Below are positions 17,400 to 26,519 of a DNA stretch of 64,000 nucleotides, one piece after another. The translations under genes and the position numbers were made by a program. Under the pieces are notes generated by a model. That model had not been told where the DNA came from and made no database searches. It saw only the letters and a program-made list of their open reading frames with translations. Numbering within the stretch: position 1 is the stretch's first letter; every line of letters starts with the position of its first letter. The stretch comes from Sphaerisporangium rufum (GTDB lineage: Bacteria > Actinomycetota > Actinomycetes > Streptosporangiales > Streptosporangiaceae), in assembly GCF_016863395.1 (NCBI RefSeq), contig NZ_BOOU01000074.1:24290-88289 (forward strand). Reading direction: 5' to 3'.

Positions 17400-18263
17400 A
17401 TGCGGATCACCGACCTCTCCTTCCGCTACGGCCGCCGGGCGCCCTGGGTGCTGACCGACGTGTCCTTCGAGCTGCCCCCCGGCACGGTCGCCGAGGTGAC
17501 CGGCGGCAACGGGGCCGGCAAGTCGACCCTGCTGCGGCTGCTGGCCGGCGCGGTGCCGCCGGGCCGCGGCTCGATCACCGGACGACCCCCGGTCGTCGGG
17601 TACGCGCCGGAGATCTTCCCGGTGGAGCAGGCGTTCACCGCCCGGGCCTACCTCGGCCACCTGGCCGCCGTCCGGGACCGGCCGGCCGCCGCGATGGACC
17701 TGTGGGCCGAGCGGCTCGGCCTGACCGACCTGCTGGACACGCCGCTGCGCGACCTGTCCAAGGGCAGCGCGCACAAGGTGGGCCTGGTGCAGGCGCTGCT
17801 GGCGCCGCCCGGCCTGCTCGTCCTGGACGAGCCGTTCTCCGGCCTGGACGAGCGCACCCGGGCCGAACTGCCGCTGATCGCCGCGGAGGTGGCGGCGGCG
17901 GGCGGCATCGTCGTGGTCAGCGACCACCAGCACGGCCTGGCCGGCCACCCCGGCCTGTTACGCCTCACCGTCGCGGCCGGCACGGTCACCGTCACCACGT
18001 TCGAGACCGGCCTCGTGGAAGCCCGCACGCTCGAAGCCCGCACAACCGAGCCCCGCACGGAGGCGGCCGCCGCAGCCGGACTCGGCGCCGGCCGGGCCGC
18101 GCCGGCCGGCGAACCCGATGGCGAGCCCGTCCCCCATCCGCGCCAGGCGGTGGTGGAGGTGCTGGTCGACGCCGCCGACGCCGAGGCCGTGGTCGGCAAG
18201 CTCCGCGCCGACGGCTACCAGGCCCGGCTGCGCGCGCACACCCCGTCCGAAGGAGCGTCATGA
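17400..18263 (+). CDS. ABC transporter ATP-binding protein
   Basis: This 287-residue ATPase has Walker A GNGAGKST at about 42-49, a signature LSKGSAHKVGLVQAL that departs from LSGGQ, Walker B LLVLDEPFSGLD and the switch His in VVSDHQHG. After residue 205 comes a Glu/Ala/Arg-rich tail ending in a small alpha/beta module (VEVLVDAADAEAVVGKLRADGY). It pairs with the membrane protein that follows, whose ATG overlaps this stop (ATGA). ATPases of this short-partner type usually drive export. The degenerate signature is a mild oddity. Substrate unknown. Confidence 0.85.
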   Translation: MRITDLSFRYGRRAPWVLTDVSFELPPGTVAEVTGGNGAGKSTLLRLLAGAVPPGRGSITGRPPVVGYAPEIFPVEQAFTARAYLGHLAAVRDRPAAAMDLWAERLGLTDLLDTPLRDLSKGSAHKVGLVQALLAPPGLLVLDEPFSGLDERTRAELPLIAAEVAAAGGIVVVSDHQHGLAGHPGLLRLTVAAGTVTVTTFETGLVEARTLEARTTEPRTEAAAAAGLGAGRAAPAGEPDGEPVPHPRQAVVEVLVDAADAEAVVGKLRADGYQARLRAHTPSEGAS

Positions 18264-18979
18264 CCACCGCGACCCTGACCGGCGAGCCGGCCCTGACACG
18301 GGCGGTGCCGCGGCTGGCGGCGTTCAAGATCGCGGCATACCTGCGGTCGCACCGGGTGGTCCAGCCGTTCCTCGGACTGCTGGTCGTGATCATCGTCCTG
18401 TACTCGACCCGGGCACCCGCCGGCCAGGAACTGCCCGCCTACGCGGACTCGGCCGCGATGCTCGTGCCGGTGCTCGCCTGGGCGGCCCGCGGCCTGCTGG
18501 ACGCCGAACCCGACGTGCAGCGGCTCATCTCCATGACGGCCGCCGGCCGGCCGGGCCGGGAGGTCGCGGCCGGGCTGCTGGCCGCCGGCGCGGTCGCCGG
18601 CACGCTGGCCGCCCTGGCGGTCGCGGTCCCGCTCGGCATCGGATTCGCCGCGTTCCCCGGCCCGGCGACGATCGTGGGCGGGCTGGCGCTCCATCTGCTC
18701 TCGTTGGTGGCCGGGGTGGCGCTCGGCGCGCTGACCAGCCGGCCGATCCTGCGCGACCCGGCCACTTCGGCGCTGGCCCTGCTCGGTGGGTACGCAGGCG
18801 TCCTGCTGCTCGGCCTGGTCCCGGTGCCCTGGCTCACCGTCCCGGTGCTCGGCTGGATCCGGGCGGCCGGACGTCCGGACTTCCTGACCGCCGGGCTGCC
18901 CGGGCCGGCCGCGATCACCGTGGTGTGGTGCGCCCTCGCCCTGCTGGCCTACACCCGGCTGCGCCGCACCCGCCCCTGA
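18260..18979 (+). CDS. ABC-2-like membrane protein, partner of the upstream ATPase
   Basis: This 239-residue protein has about six hydrophobic segments, starting with LGLLVVIIVLYS near residue 40, and a cytosolic N-terminus carrying AAFKIAAYLRSH. The translation start overlaps the ATPase stop by 4 bp and is preceded by AAGGAG. It is the only membrane partner in the unit, so a homodimeric permease is likely. No close family name was recognised; ABC-2 exporters share this topology. Confidence 0.7.
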   Translation: MTTATLTGEPALTRAVPRLAAFKIAAYLRSHRVVQPFLGLLVVIIVLYSTRAPAGQELPAYADSAAMLVPVLAWAARGLLDAEPDVQRLISMTAAGRPGREVAAGLLAAGAVAGTLAALAVAVPLGIGFAAFPGPATIVGGLALHLLSLVAGVALGALTSRPILRDPATSALALLGGYAGVLLLGLVPVPWLTVPVLGWIRAAGRPDFLTAGLPGPAAITVVWCALALLAYTRLRRTRP

Positions 18980-18985
18980 CCGGTG

Positions 18986-19303
18986 TCAGTCCGGGAAGCC
19001 CATCGTCGACCGCCGCTCGGCCTCCCGGTAGTTCTCGCCCGCCTTCCGCAGCGCCGGGCCGTGGCGCTCCTTCAGCAACGCCTCCAGGAACGCCAGCGCC
19101 GACTCGATGGCCGCCAGCCGCGGCCCGTGCTGCTCGCGGTACGCGCGCCCGTACTCGTCGTCGCCCACCGCCACCCGCACCCGCGCGGCCACGTCGGCGA
19201 ACCGCTCCCGCGCCGCGCCCGCCGACCGGCCGAGCTCCTCCACCTCGCGTTCGAGCACCCGCAGGTGCTCCACCTCCACCACCAGGCGTTCGTCGGACGT
19301 CAT
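18986..19303 (-). CDS. small helical protein, EspC/WXG100-like
   Basis: This 105-residue protein is nearly all alpha-helical with heptad-like Leu, Val and Ala spacing (VEHLRVLEREVEELGRSA, then FLEALLKERHGPALRKAGENY). Length and two-helix pattern resemble EspC-like and WXG100-like partners of type VII secretion, but no WXG is present. Its start is 68 bp downstream of the giant protein gene at 19372 and on the same strand, so the two are probably cotranscribed. That context, not sequence identity, suggests a secretion-partner role. Confidence 0.5.
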   Translation of the reverse strand: MTSDERLVVEVEHLRVLEREVEELGRSAGAARERFADVAARVRVAVGDDEYGRAYREQHGPRLAAIESALAFLEALLKERHGPALRKAGENYREAERRSTMGFPD

Positions 19304-19371
19304 CCCGGCCCCCGTGCCCTTCGACCAAGCCGATCTCCCATGCCAGCCTACTCATCCAGGCGCCGGCCTCG

Positions 19372-22300
19372 TCATCCCGCGAGGCGGAACAGCCTGATCA
19401 CGTCCTCGGGCCGGATCCGTTCACCGGAGTCCGAGTCGGGGTGACGTCCTCGCGCGATCTCCTCGGCCGCCTGGCCGGAGAACGCGAGCCGCGCCCCGGA
19501 CTCCGGCTGCTCGACCGTGATGCGCATCCCGCCCTCGCGCCGCCCGCCGAACAGGGCGGAGGACGGCGTCGCCGGCTCGGCGGAAACCTGGTAACCATGC
19601 CCCGCGAACGGGATCCGGTACCGGCGGCCGGCCTGGAGCGCGCCGAGCTCGTACAGCCGGGCGAGCGCGCGCAGTGGCGCCGCGACCGCCTGATCACCGA
19701 GGCCGGGCCCGGGTCCGTCCCCTGCCCCGACACCGAGATCCTCCGGACGGACATCGCCGAAGATGATCGCGTCGCGTACCGGATCGAGGTATCCGGGCCC
19801 ACGCAACGTATAGGACATCCAGGATGTGGCCATCCTGAGCCCGTGATGCGCGGCGCCACCCTCCTCCAGCACCGGAATGGTCCGCACGACCCGCGAGTGC
19901 GCGACCAGGTCGTCCGCGGGCGCCGGCGGCGCGGGGGCATAGACTGCCACCGGCTTTCCTTCGGCGAGGTGAACGAACACCGGCCGCCCTCCCCCCTCGT
20001 GCCGCCACAGCTCGGATCTGCGCAGGCCGGCGCCGTGTGGATCCGCGCGGACGAAGCCCGCCGCCCTCATCCGCGACGACTCGATGGTCCCGCTCATCAG
20101 AGCGGACCCGATCCCGCCCGGACCGTCCGGCGAAGCGATCGGTCCCAGCCGGTACAGGAACGACCGGGCGACCCGCCTGCCGCCGGTCCCCTGCTCCGCC
20201 ACGTCCAGCTGGATGGCATGGTCGTCCCGGTGACGCGTCATGCGGAACCCGACGATCTCCTCGTCCGGTTGTCGCAGCGGGGCGTACAGCCGTGGCGGAT
20301 GGCCGGTGTCGACCAGGACGTCGCCCATCCTGGTCATCGGCCCGCCGAACCGTTCGTCGGCGGAGTCCAGCAGGCGCGGGTCGATATCGGTGACCTCGCC
20401 GATGATCCGGGTGGCGGCGGCGGTGGTCTCGGCGGACGGCGGCGCGCCAAGGTACCGCGCGGCGCGCTGGTGCAGGGCCGCGTCCCCTCGTGGCGATCCG
20501 TGCTCCGGCGCACCACCGGTCAGCGAGACCAGGCGGGCCAGCCGGTCGACCATCGCCGCCGTCGGCCCGCCGCCATCGGGCAGACCGAGCACCTGCGCCG
20601 TCCGCTCGCGGAACCGGGTGGCATCCGGAGCGGTGCCGCCCAGGCCCATGTCCCACATCTCGCCGAGGTCACGCAGCCGGGAAAGGTATCCCCCCCGGTA
20701 AGTGTGGTTGCGCCGGGTTTCGTAGATCTGGCTGGCGGCCTCGATCAGTTTCTCGGTGTATCGCAGGTGCTCGACGGTCAACTTCTCCCTGGGCACCGCG
20801 GGGAACAGGCGGTCCAGGTGGTCGACCAGCATGATCCGGTCGAGCAGTGTCCCCGTCGCCGGCTTGAGATCCGCCATGAGGGAGTCGATCAACGCTGGGA
20901 CCTGAAGAGCCTCCCGACTGTGATCGATCCGCCAGGGGGTCGGCTCGATGGCGGCGGCCGCCGGGTAGGGCACCCGGTGCTCCTCATCGCCGATCCCCGA
21001 CGTCCGGGCGCGTGCGGCGAGGTCTTCGATGTGGCGATCCCGCAACGAGGCCACCGGCGGCACCTCGTTGCCGAGCGGGTCCTGGGTGCCTATCCGTCCG
21101 AAGGACTGCCTGGTGACTCCCATCAGCGTGGCGTCGGCCCGGACACCGGGGGCGGTGAGGGATCCGCGACCCCGGATACCCGCCTCGGCGTATTCGTCCG
21201 GCAGCCACAGATGGTGGGCGATCTCGTGGGCGTAGACGCTCAGCGGCATGTCCGCGTACCAGAGGTCCATGTGCGCGCGCTCGCCTGCACCGTTGCCCCT
21301 GCCCGGGCTGACCTCGACCAGGGGCTTCAGCCTCGCCTGCACCGCCTCGACCCGGACGTGCAGCTGGGAGCCGTCCGGGAGCCGGTGCTGGAAGTTGAAA
21401 TAGCGGTCCACCGCCTGCCGGGCCTTCTCCAGCACACCGATGTCCGACAGGCGTAGCCGCACCTTGAACTCGGTGACCGGGCGCACCGACCCATCGGCCC
21501 CCTGGAGGTCGAACCGCCGGACGGAGATCTCAGAGCTTCCCGTCCGCGTGTCGATCCGGTGCCACGGTGCCACGTCCTTCGGCAGCCCGGCCCACTCACT
21601 GGGATAGGCGGGTCTCTCCTCTGCCTCGATCACATGGGCATGGCGCCCGCGTAGCACGGCGGTCTGATCGTCGTCGAGAATCCATCTCACCGGCACCCGG
21701 CCGTCGATCTCACGCGTCGGGGCCGGCGCGGCACCGTCCGGCCGGGCGGCGATCCCGCCGACGTCCCCCCGAGGCCGGTTCGGGGCGCCGGGACCGTCCG
21801 GCGTCCCGGCCACGCCGGTGAAGATCTTCTTGATGCGTCCCAGCCATGATGGCGGGACGTCGCCGGCCGGGCGCCCGTGGGCACGCTCCGAGCTCGCCGC
21901 CGCGCCGTCCCAGTGGTGATCACCCGGTGGAGCGGGAGCCATGGAAGCCGGTGAGGGCGCCGCCTCACCTCCACCCGGCACCGGGCGGCCCCCGTTGATC
22001 AGCTCGTCGATCCGGTGTCCCGCGCCGGTGGCCGGATCCGTCGCGGTGCGGTGCGGTGCGGGTGCGCCGGACAGGCCGGCGGGTACCGTCCCCGCCAGCA
22101 CCGGATCGGCCAGGTGCGGCGCCGGCCCGGATGCCCGGCCCTGCGCCCCGGCGGCATCCGCCCATGTCAGGCCGGCGCCGTGCCCCGACGGCGCGGGCTC
22201 CCCGTTCAGGGGCGGCGGCCGGCCCGCGGTGGACGCCTGTGCGGCGTCCGCACCGGTCAGGGCGGCCGGATGCGTGCCCGGGCCGGCCGCCGGGCGGCGG

Positions 22301-23784
22301 CTTTCCGGCGGCGCGCCGGATCCGTCCTCGGGGAGGTGCGGCCGGGCGGGCGGTGAACCGGCAGCCGGCGGCCGGCCGTCCGAGACCGGCCCGTGCTGAT
22401 CCGGCGGCGCGTGCTGCACCGCCGGCGCCGGGGTGTCCCCGGAGCCGGACCTTGCCGGTGGCTCGGCCTCGGGTACGGCGGAATCGCGAGGTGCCGCGGC
22501 CGGGCGGCCGGACGGTTCGGTTCCGGCGGTCCGCGCGGCGGCCGGCCCACCATTCCGGCCCTGGTCCGGGTCTCCGGCTGCGGACGGCCGGGCCGGGCCG
22601 TCAGGTTCGCCGTGGCTTACCCCCACGACGGAGCCCACCCGCCCGGCAGGGTCGTCGCGCAGGACCGGACCTTCCCGCAGGACCGGACCTTCCCGCACGA
22701 CCGGACCTTCCCGCACGACCGGACCTTCCCGCACGACCGGACCTTCGTATCCGGCGAGGGCGGAGGTACCGGGCGGGGTATCCGACCCTCCGGGCGGCCG
22801 CCCGGCGGACGGACCGGCCGGGTCCGCCCGCTGACCCAGGTCCGGAGCCTTGATCACCGGCGGCTTGTCGCCGTCGATGCCGTGCAATGGTGTCCCGCCG
22901 GCCAGGTCGGTGTTCTCGTGCCCGCCGACCGGGCCGATGCCGCCGATCACGCCGGAGGACAACGCCTGCAACAGGTGGGCCCTGTCCAGATCACCGCTCA
23001 ACGCCAGCAACGGCACCGCCGCCGCCGCGTTCGACACCCCACCGATGACGGCCTGCCCCGCCACCCCCTGCGAGAACCCCGCCAGCCCCTGATGCGGCAG
23101 CCGCGCCGCCGCCCGCCCGAGACCGGCGAACAATGCCCCACCCGCCGCACCCGCCGCCGTCGACGTCCCGACCGACGCCCAATCGAATTCTCCCGGCCGG
23201 CGCAACCCCCACGGCGTCATCTGCGCCGCCTGCACCCCGAGATCCATCCCCCCCGACACCACACCGAACTTCACCATCGCCATCAGCACCTGCCGCCGCA
23301 ACCGCTCCAGCGCCAACCGGGTCAACACGATCCGCGGCTGCACCATCGTCCAGCCCGCCGGATTCCATGCCAGCGCCACCAACGACACCGCCAGCGCGAA
23401 CAACGACACCCATGTCATCCACCGCGTGTACTGCATCCGCACCGCATGCTCGCGCAGCGCCGCCGCCTCATCCGCCGCCGCCGCGGCGATCAACTCGACG
23501 AACTCCCCGACCGTCGGAGCAGCACCCCGCTCACCACCAAGCCCCTGCCACACCGCCGCGAACCGATCGCGAGCCGTCCCATCCCAGGCATCCGACTCCA
23601 GCAACCGGTCCACCCGGGCCGCACCATCGACCTGCAGCTCCGATACCGACCTCGAACACTCCGCCAGCTCGTCCGCACACCCGGCCAGCCCCTCCGGCTC
23701 CGCCTCCGGGTACACACCCCCCACCAGCCACGGCACGAGGGACCGCACGGGCTCCGGAAGATCATTGAGGTTCAACCCCGACAC
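19372..23784 (-). CDS. giant WXG100-like protein with zincin metallopeptidase core (paralog A)
   Basis: This 1,470-residue protein has four parts. Residues 1 to about 300 form a WXG100-like/CpnT-type head (SDAWDGTARDRFA near 65-77) with hydrophobic segments near 125-145 and 240-270. Residues about 300-690 are Pro/Gly/Ala-rich and disordered, with a 6-residue tandem repeat. Residues about 700-900 contain a zincin motif HEIAHHLWLPDEY beginning at His853. The last 550 residues are a C-terminal region shared with the protein at 26501. Such architecture fits a type VII-exported polymorphic effector in which the zincin is the toxic or processing domain. Start is GTG at 23784; the paralog has TTG at the same place. 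No immunity gene is obvious. Confidence 0.75.
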   Translation of the reverse strand: MSGLNLNDLPEPVRSLVPWLVGGVYPEAEPEGLAGCADELAECSRSVSELQVDGAARVDRLLESDAWDGTARDRFAAVWQGLGGERGAAPTVGEFVELIAAAAADEAAALREHAVRMQYTRWMTWVSLFALAVSLVALAWNPAGWTMVQPRIVLTRLALERLRRQVLMAMVKFGVVSGGMDLGVQAAQMTPWGLRRPGEFDWASVGTSTAAGAAGGALFAGLGRAAARLPHQGLAGFSQGVAGQAVIGGVSNAAAAVPLLALSGDLDRAHLLQALSSGVIGGIGPVGGHENTDLAGGTPLHGIDGDKPPVIKAPDLGQRADPAGPSAGRPPGGSDTPPGTSALAGYEGPVVREGPVVREGPVVREGPVLREGPVLRDDPAGRVGSVVGVSHGEPDGPARPSAAGDPDQGRNGGPAAARTAGTEPSGRPAAAPRDSAVPEAEPPARSGSGDTPAPAVQHAPPDQHGPVSDGRPPAAGSPPARPHLPEDGSGAPPESRRPAAGPGTHPAALTGADAAQASTAGRPPPLNGEPAPSGHGAGLTWADAAGAQGRASGPAPHLADPVLAGTVPAGLSGAPAPHRTATDPATGAGHRIDELINGGRPVPGGGEAAPSPASMAPAPPGDHHWDGAAASSERAHGRPAGDVPPSWLGRIKKIFTGVAGTPDGPGAPNRPRGDVGGIAARPDGAAPAPTREIDGRVPVRWILDDDQTAVLRGRHAHVIEAEERPAYPSEWAGLPKDVAPWHRIDTRTGSSEISVRRFDLQGADGSVRPVTEFKVRLRLSDIGVLEKARQAVDRYFNFQHRLPDGSQLHVRVEAVQARLKPLVEVSPGRGNGAGERAHMDLWYADMPLSVYAHEIAHHLWLPDEYAEAGIRGRGSLTAPGVRADATLMGVTRQSFGRIGTQDPLGNEVPPVASLRDRHIEDLAARARTSGIGDEEHRVPYPAAAAIEPTPWRIDHSREALQVPALIDSLMADLKPATGTLLDRIMLVDHLDRLFPAVPREKLTVEHLRYTEKLIEAASQIYETRRNHTYRGGYLSRLRDLGEMWDMGLGGTAPDATRFRERTAQVLGLPDGGGPTAAMVDRLARLVSLTGGAPEHGSPRGDAALHQRAARYLGAPPSAETTAAATRIIGEVTDIDPRLLDSADERFGGPMTRMGDVLVDTGHPPRLYAPLRQPDEEIVGFRMTRHRDDHAIQLDVAEQGTGGRRVARSFLYRLGPIASPDGPGGIGSALMSGTIESSRMRAAGFVRADPHGAGLRRSELWRHEGGGRPVFVHLAEGKPVAVYAPAPPAPADDLVAHSRVVRTIPVLEEGGAAHHGLRMATSWMSYTLRGPGYLDPVRDAIIFGDVRPEDLGVGAGDGPGPGLGDQAVAAPLRALARLYELGALQAGRRYRIPFAGHGYQVSAEPATPSSALFGGRREGGMRITVEQPESGARLAFSGQAAEEIARGRHPDSDSGERIRPEDVIRLFRLAG
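22661..22750 (-). repeat. five 18-bp tandem repeats coding for a VVREGP-type hexapeptide
   Basis: Five in-frame 18-bp units, nearly identical, encode VVREGP or VLREGP/VLRDDP within the disordered linker of paralog A. Charge alternates within the unit. The equivalent linker of paralog B lacks the array, so it arose by local slippage after the paralogs separated. Confidence 0.85.
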
Positions 23785-24133
23785 GCGTCACCCCCCCATC
23801 CGGCCGCCCGGCCCGCTGGAGGCCTCGCGCACCCCGGGAGCCGCCCCTGGCTCCCGGCTCCGAACCGGCCGAGGCCACCACAGGCCTCGGCCATCGGAGC
23901 ACCGCCACCCGATCCACCCGGCCGACATCCCCGGGCTGGAGGCGGACGTGCCGCAAGCCCTGCCCACCCCGCATATCACGCCCAGAAGATCACCCTATTA
24001 CGGCGAATACCGGATAGGGAGTGAAACTCGATCCAGCGGAGGACGCGGCCTGCTCAGCGCCCCGGCCATCCCGCCGGCGAATCCGAAAGCCCGCCGGCCG
24101 TCGCGCATGCGGACCTTCGCGGAACAGGGCAGC
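23785..24133. promoter_or_regulatory. 349-bp divergent intergenic region
   Basis: This gap separates the starts of paralog A (minus) and the WD40 gene (plus). The first 150 bp are ordinary G+C-rich sequence. Around 23975-24030 the DNA turns AT-richer, with an inverted repeat CCCTAT (23993-23998) and ATAGGG (24014-24019) separated by 15 bp. That is the best operator or promoter candidate. No coding sequence or RNA gene was seen. Confidence 0.4.
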
Positions 24134-26425
24134 ATGGCGGACGTGCCCGTCGACAACTCCGCCGCCCGCCCGGATCCCGAGCCGCCACATGTCGTTTACC
24201 GGTCCGGCGCCACTCACTCACCAGTGCATCCGCATGGGCGGTTCGAGCTGACCGTCACCTCCTCCGGGCAGGCGCGGCTACGGCACGACCGGGCCGGCCG
24301 GACCCGCGTGTGGTCGGCTCGGCTGGAAGCGGCCGTCTGGCCGCGGCTGATCGAGGCCCTGCGCGACGCGGTCTTCCCTGATCTGCCGACGGCCCCGCAC
24401 GTACCCGGCGCCACCTTGCGCGAGCTGGAGGTGGTGGGCGTCGACCCCGAGGGCACGGCCGTGCTCGACTGGCAGGACCTCGGCGACCCGCAGGTGCGGG
24501 AGGTGTTCCGCATCCTGGACGCGCTGGTGCGCCAGTGCGGGGACGGCGGCGTGCGGGCGACCGTGGACGAGCTGCCCAGCGTCGTGCACGACGTTCGCCG
24601 GGACGGCGGCGAGGAGCCGGCGGCCGGCCCCGGCGCGGCCGCGTTCGGATCGGTCGCCGGTGCGCCGGTGCTGGCGCTGGCCGGCCCGGATCTGGATCTC
24701 ACCCTGCTGGAGGTGCCGGACGGACGGGTGCGCGAGCGGCAGCCGCTGGAGCGGCCGGCCCACGCGGTGCTCCTCGGCCGCGCGGGCGAGCGGGATCTGC
24801 TGGCGCTGGCCGGCGAGGATCGGGTGATCCGAATGTGGGACGCCCGCACCGGGGCGGCCCTGGCCGCCCGGGAGGGGCACGACGGTTCGGTCCGTTCGGT
24901 GGCCGCCATCACCGCGCGCGGGTCGGCGCTCGCGTTCTCGGCCGGCGGCGACGGGGTCCTGGCCTGGGACCTCGGCTCGGGTGCGGATCTCGGCCGGCCG
25001 GCGGGGAAGACCGGCGCGGTCAATGCGCTGTGCGCGGGCCGGGCCGGTGAGACGAGCCTGCTCGTCGCCGGCTGCGAGGACGGCACGGTCCATGTCTGGG
25101 ACATCGCCACCGGACGGCCGGTGCGGGCGGTGCGGGCGCACGGCGGCTGGGTGAACGCCGTGGCGATCCTGCCGTACGGGCGCGGAGCGCTGATCGCGTC
25201 CGGCGGCGCCGACGCGACGGTCCGGGTCTGGGACGCGACCACCGGCGCCGCCGTCGCCGAGTGCGCGGGACACCGCGACAGCGTCATGGCGGTCGCGCTC
25301 GCCCTGGTGGACGGCCGGCCGGTGGTGGCCGCGGCGGCATTCGACGGCACGGTGCGCGCCTTCGACGCCGCGTCCGGCCACCTGGAGCGCACCTGGCACG
25401 CCGGCGGTGCCCGGCCGGCCTGCGTCGCGGTGGCGGACATCGCCGGCCGGCCGGCGGTGGTGGCCGGCTGTGACGACGGGACGGTGCTGCTCTGGAACCT
25501 CGCCGGTTCCACGGCGCCCCGCGTGCTGGCGGCCGGTTCCGCTCCCTCGGTCGTCGCGGCGATGGCGGCCTGGACCGCCGGAGACCGGACCCTGGTGGCC
25601 GCCGGTCACAAGGATGGCACCCTGCGGTTGTGGGACGCCGCAACCGGCGTGCCGGCCTTCGCCGCGACCGGCCGGGACGGCGCGATCACCTCGGTGGCCT
25701 TCAGCATGGCCGGGGACGCCCTCACCCTCCTTTGCGGCACCGACGACGGCACGGTGGCGGTGCGGGAGATCACCGGCGGCCGGGTGACCGGCGTGCTCAC
25801 CCCGCACACCGGCCCGGTCCATTCCCTGGCACTCGCCGGGCCCGCCGGCATCGTGGTCTCCGGTAGCGCCGACGGCACCGTGCGCACCTGGGATGCCGAC
25901 ACCGGACGGCCGCTGCTACGGCTGCTCGGGCATTCGGCCGGCGTCACCACGGTCGCGACCGGGCAGGTCGGCGGGCGGGCCGTGGTCGCCTCGGCGGGCT
26001 ATGACCACGAGGTGCGCACCTGGGACGCGGTCACCGGGGCACCGCTGCTGGCCATGCCCGGCCAGCCCCTGCCGATCTACCGGCTGGCGTTCGGCTCCCT
26101 GCACGGGCGGCCGGTGCTCGCGTCCGGCGGCTATGACGGGCTGATCCGGGTCGTGGACGCCACCTCCGGTGAACAGCTCACCGCGCTGCCCGGCCATCAC
26201 GGCTTCGTCACCGCGCTGCGCCTGGACCCGGGCCCGGACGGCACCACCACGCTGCTGGCCGGCTGCGACGACGGCACGGTGCACGCCTGGCGCCTGCCGG
26301 ACGGCGAACTTATCGGGCAGGCGGCGGCGCCCGGCGTCCCGCTGGCCCTGTCCGCGCTCGCCGGCGGGACGGTCCACGTCGCCCACCCCGGCGGCCTCGC
26401 CGCCTGCCGCCTCGTCAGCCGATGA
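24134..26425 (+). CDS. WD40-repeat protein with distinct N-terminal domain
   Basis: This 763-residue protein has two parts. Residues 1 to about 140 form an alpha/beta domain (GRFELTVTSSGQARLRHD, then WPRLIEALRDAVFPDLP, then VLDWQDLGDPQ). From about 175 onward there are about 13 WD40 blades, visible as MWDARTG, VWDIATG, VWDATTG, LWDAATG, TWDADTG and TWDAVTG. That could build two seven-bladed propellers, a protein-binding scaffold. No signal peptide or kinase domain is present. It stands alone between two giant WXG-like genes that run on the opposite strand. Start ATG 24134 follows AGGG; ATG 24107 is possible. A partner or inhibitor role toward the giants is inference. Confidence 0.8.
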   Translation: MADVPVDNSAARPDPEPPHVVYRSGATHSPVHPHGRFELTVTSSGQARLRHDRAGRTRVWSARLEAAVWPRLIEALRDAVFPDLPTAPHVPGATLRELEVVGVDPEGTAVLDWQDLGDPQVREVFRILDALVRQCGDGGVRATVDELPSVVHDVRRDGGEEPAAGPGAAAFGSVAGAPVLALAGPDLDLTLLEVPDGRVRERQPLERPAHAVLLGRAGERDLLALAGEDRVIRMWDARTGAALAAREGHDGSVRSVAAITARGSALAFSAGGDGVLAWDLGSGADLGRPAGKTGAVNALCAGRAGETSLLVAGCEDGTVHVWDIATGRPVRAVRAHGGWVNAVAILPYGRGALIASGGADATVRVWDATTGAAVAECAGHRDSVMAVALALVDGRPVVAAAAFDGTVRAFDAASGHLERTWHAGGARPACVAVADIAGRPAVVAGCDDGTVLLWNLAGSTAPRVLAAGSAPSVVAAMAAWTAGDRTLVAAGHKDGTLRLWDAATGVPAFAATGRDGAITSVAFSMAGDALTLLCGTDDGTVAVREITGGRVTGVLTPHTGPVHSLALAGPAGIVVSGSADGTVRTWDADTGRPLLRLLGHSAGVTTVATGQVGGRAVVASAGYDHEVRTWDAVTGAPLLAMPGQPLPIYRLAFGSLHGRPVLASGGYDGLIRVVDATSGEQLTALPGHHGFVTALRLDPGPDGTTTLLAGCDDGTVHAWRLPDGELIGQAAAPGVPLALSALAGGTVHVAHPGGLAACRLVSR

Positions 26426-26482
26426 GAGCCACCGGGGCGGCCGATCAGGCGGAGACGGTGCGGCTCCAGGAATGTCCGAACG

Positions 26483-26519
26483 CGCGCCGGCCGGCCACCT
26501 TCAGCCGCCGGCCGGCGCG
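26483..26519. terminator. long perfect hairpin at the convergent gene ends
   Basis: Twelve-bp perfect arms (26483-26494 and 26508-26519) with a 13-bp loop span the stop codon of paralog B and lie 57 bp beyond the WD40 stop. Such a stable structure between convergent genes should end transcription in both directions. Confidence 0.6.

Noticed and set aside
22661..22750. CRISPR-like array
   Set aside because: The 18-bp units are contiguous, in frame and without spacers; they encode a peptide repeat.
22393..24024. Plus-strand frame covering the N-terminal half of paralog A
   Set aside because: It is complementary to a gene with clear domains; the frame is Arg/Pro/His-rich and has no start signal.
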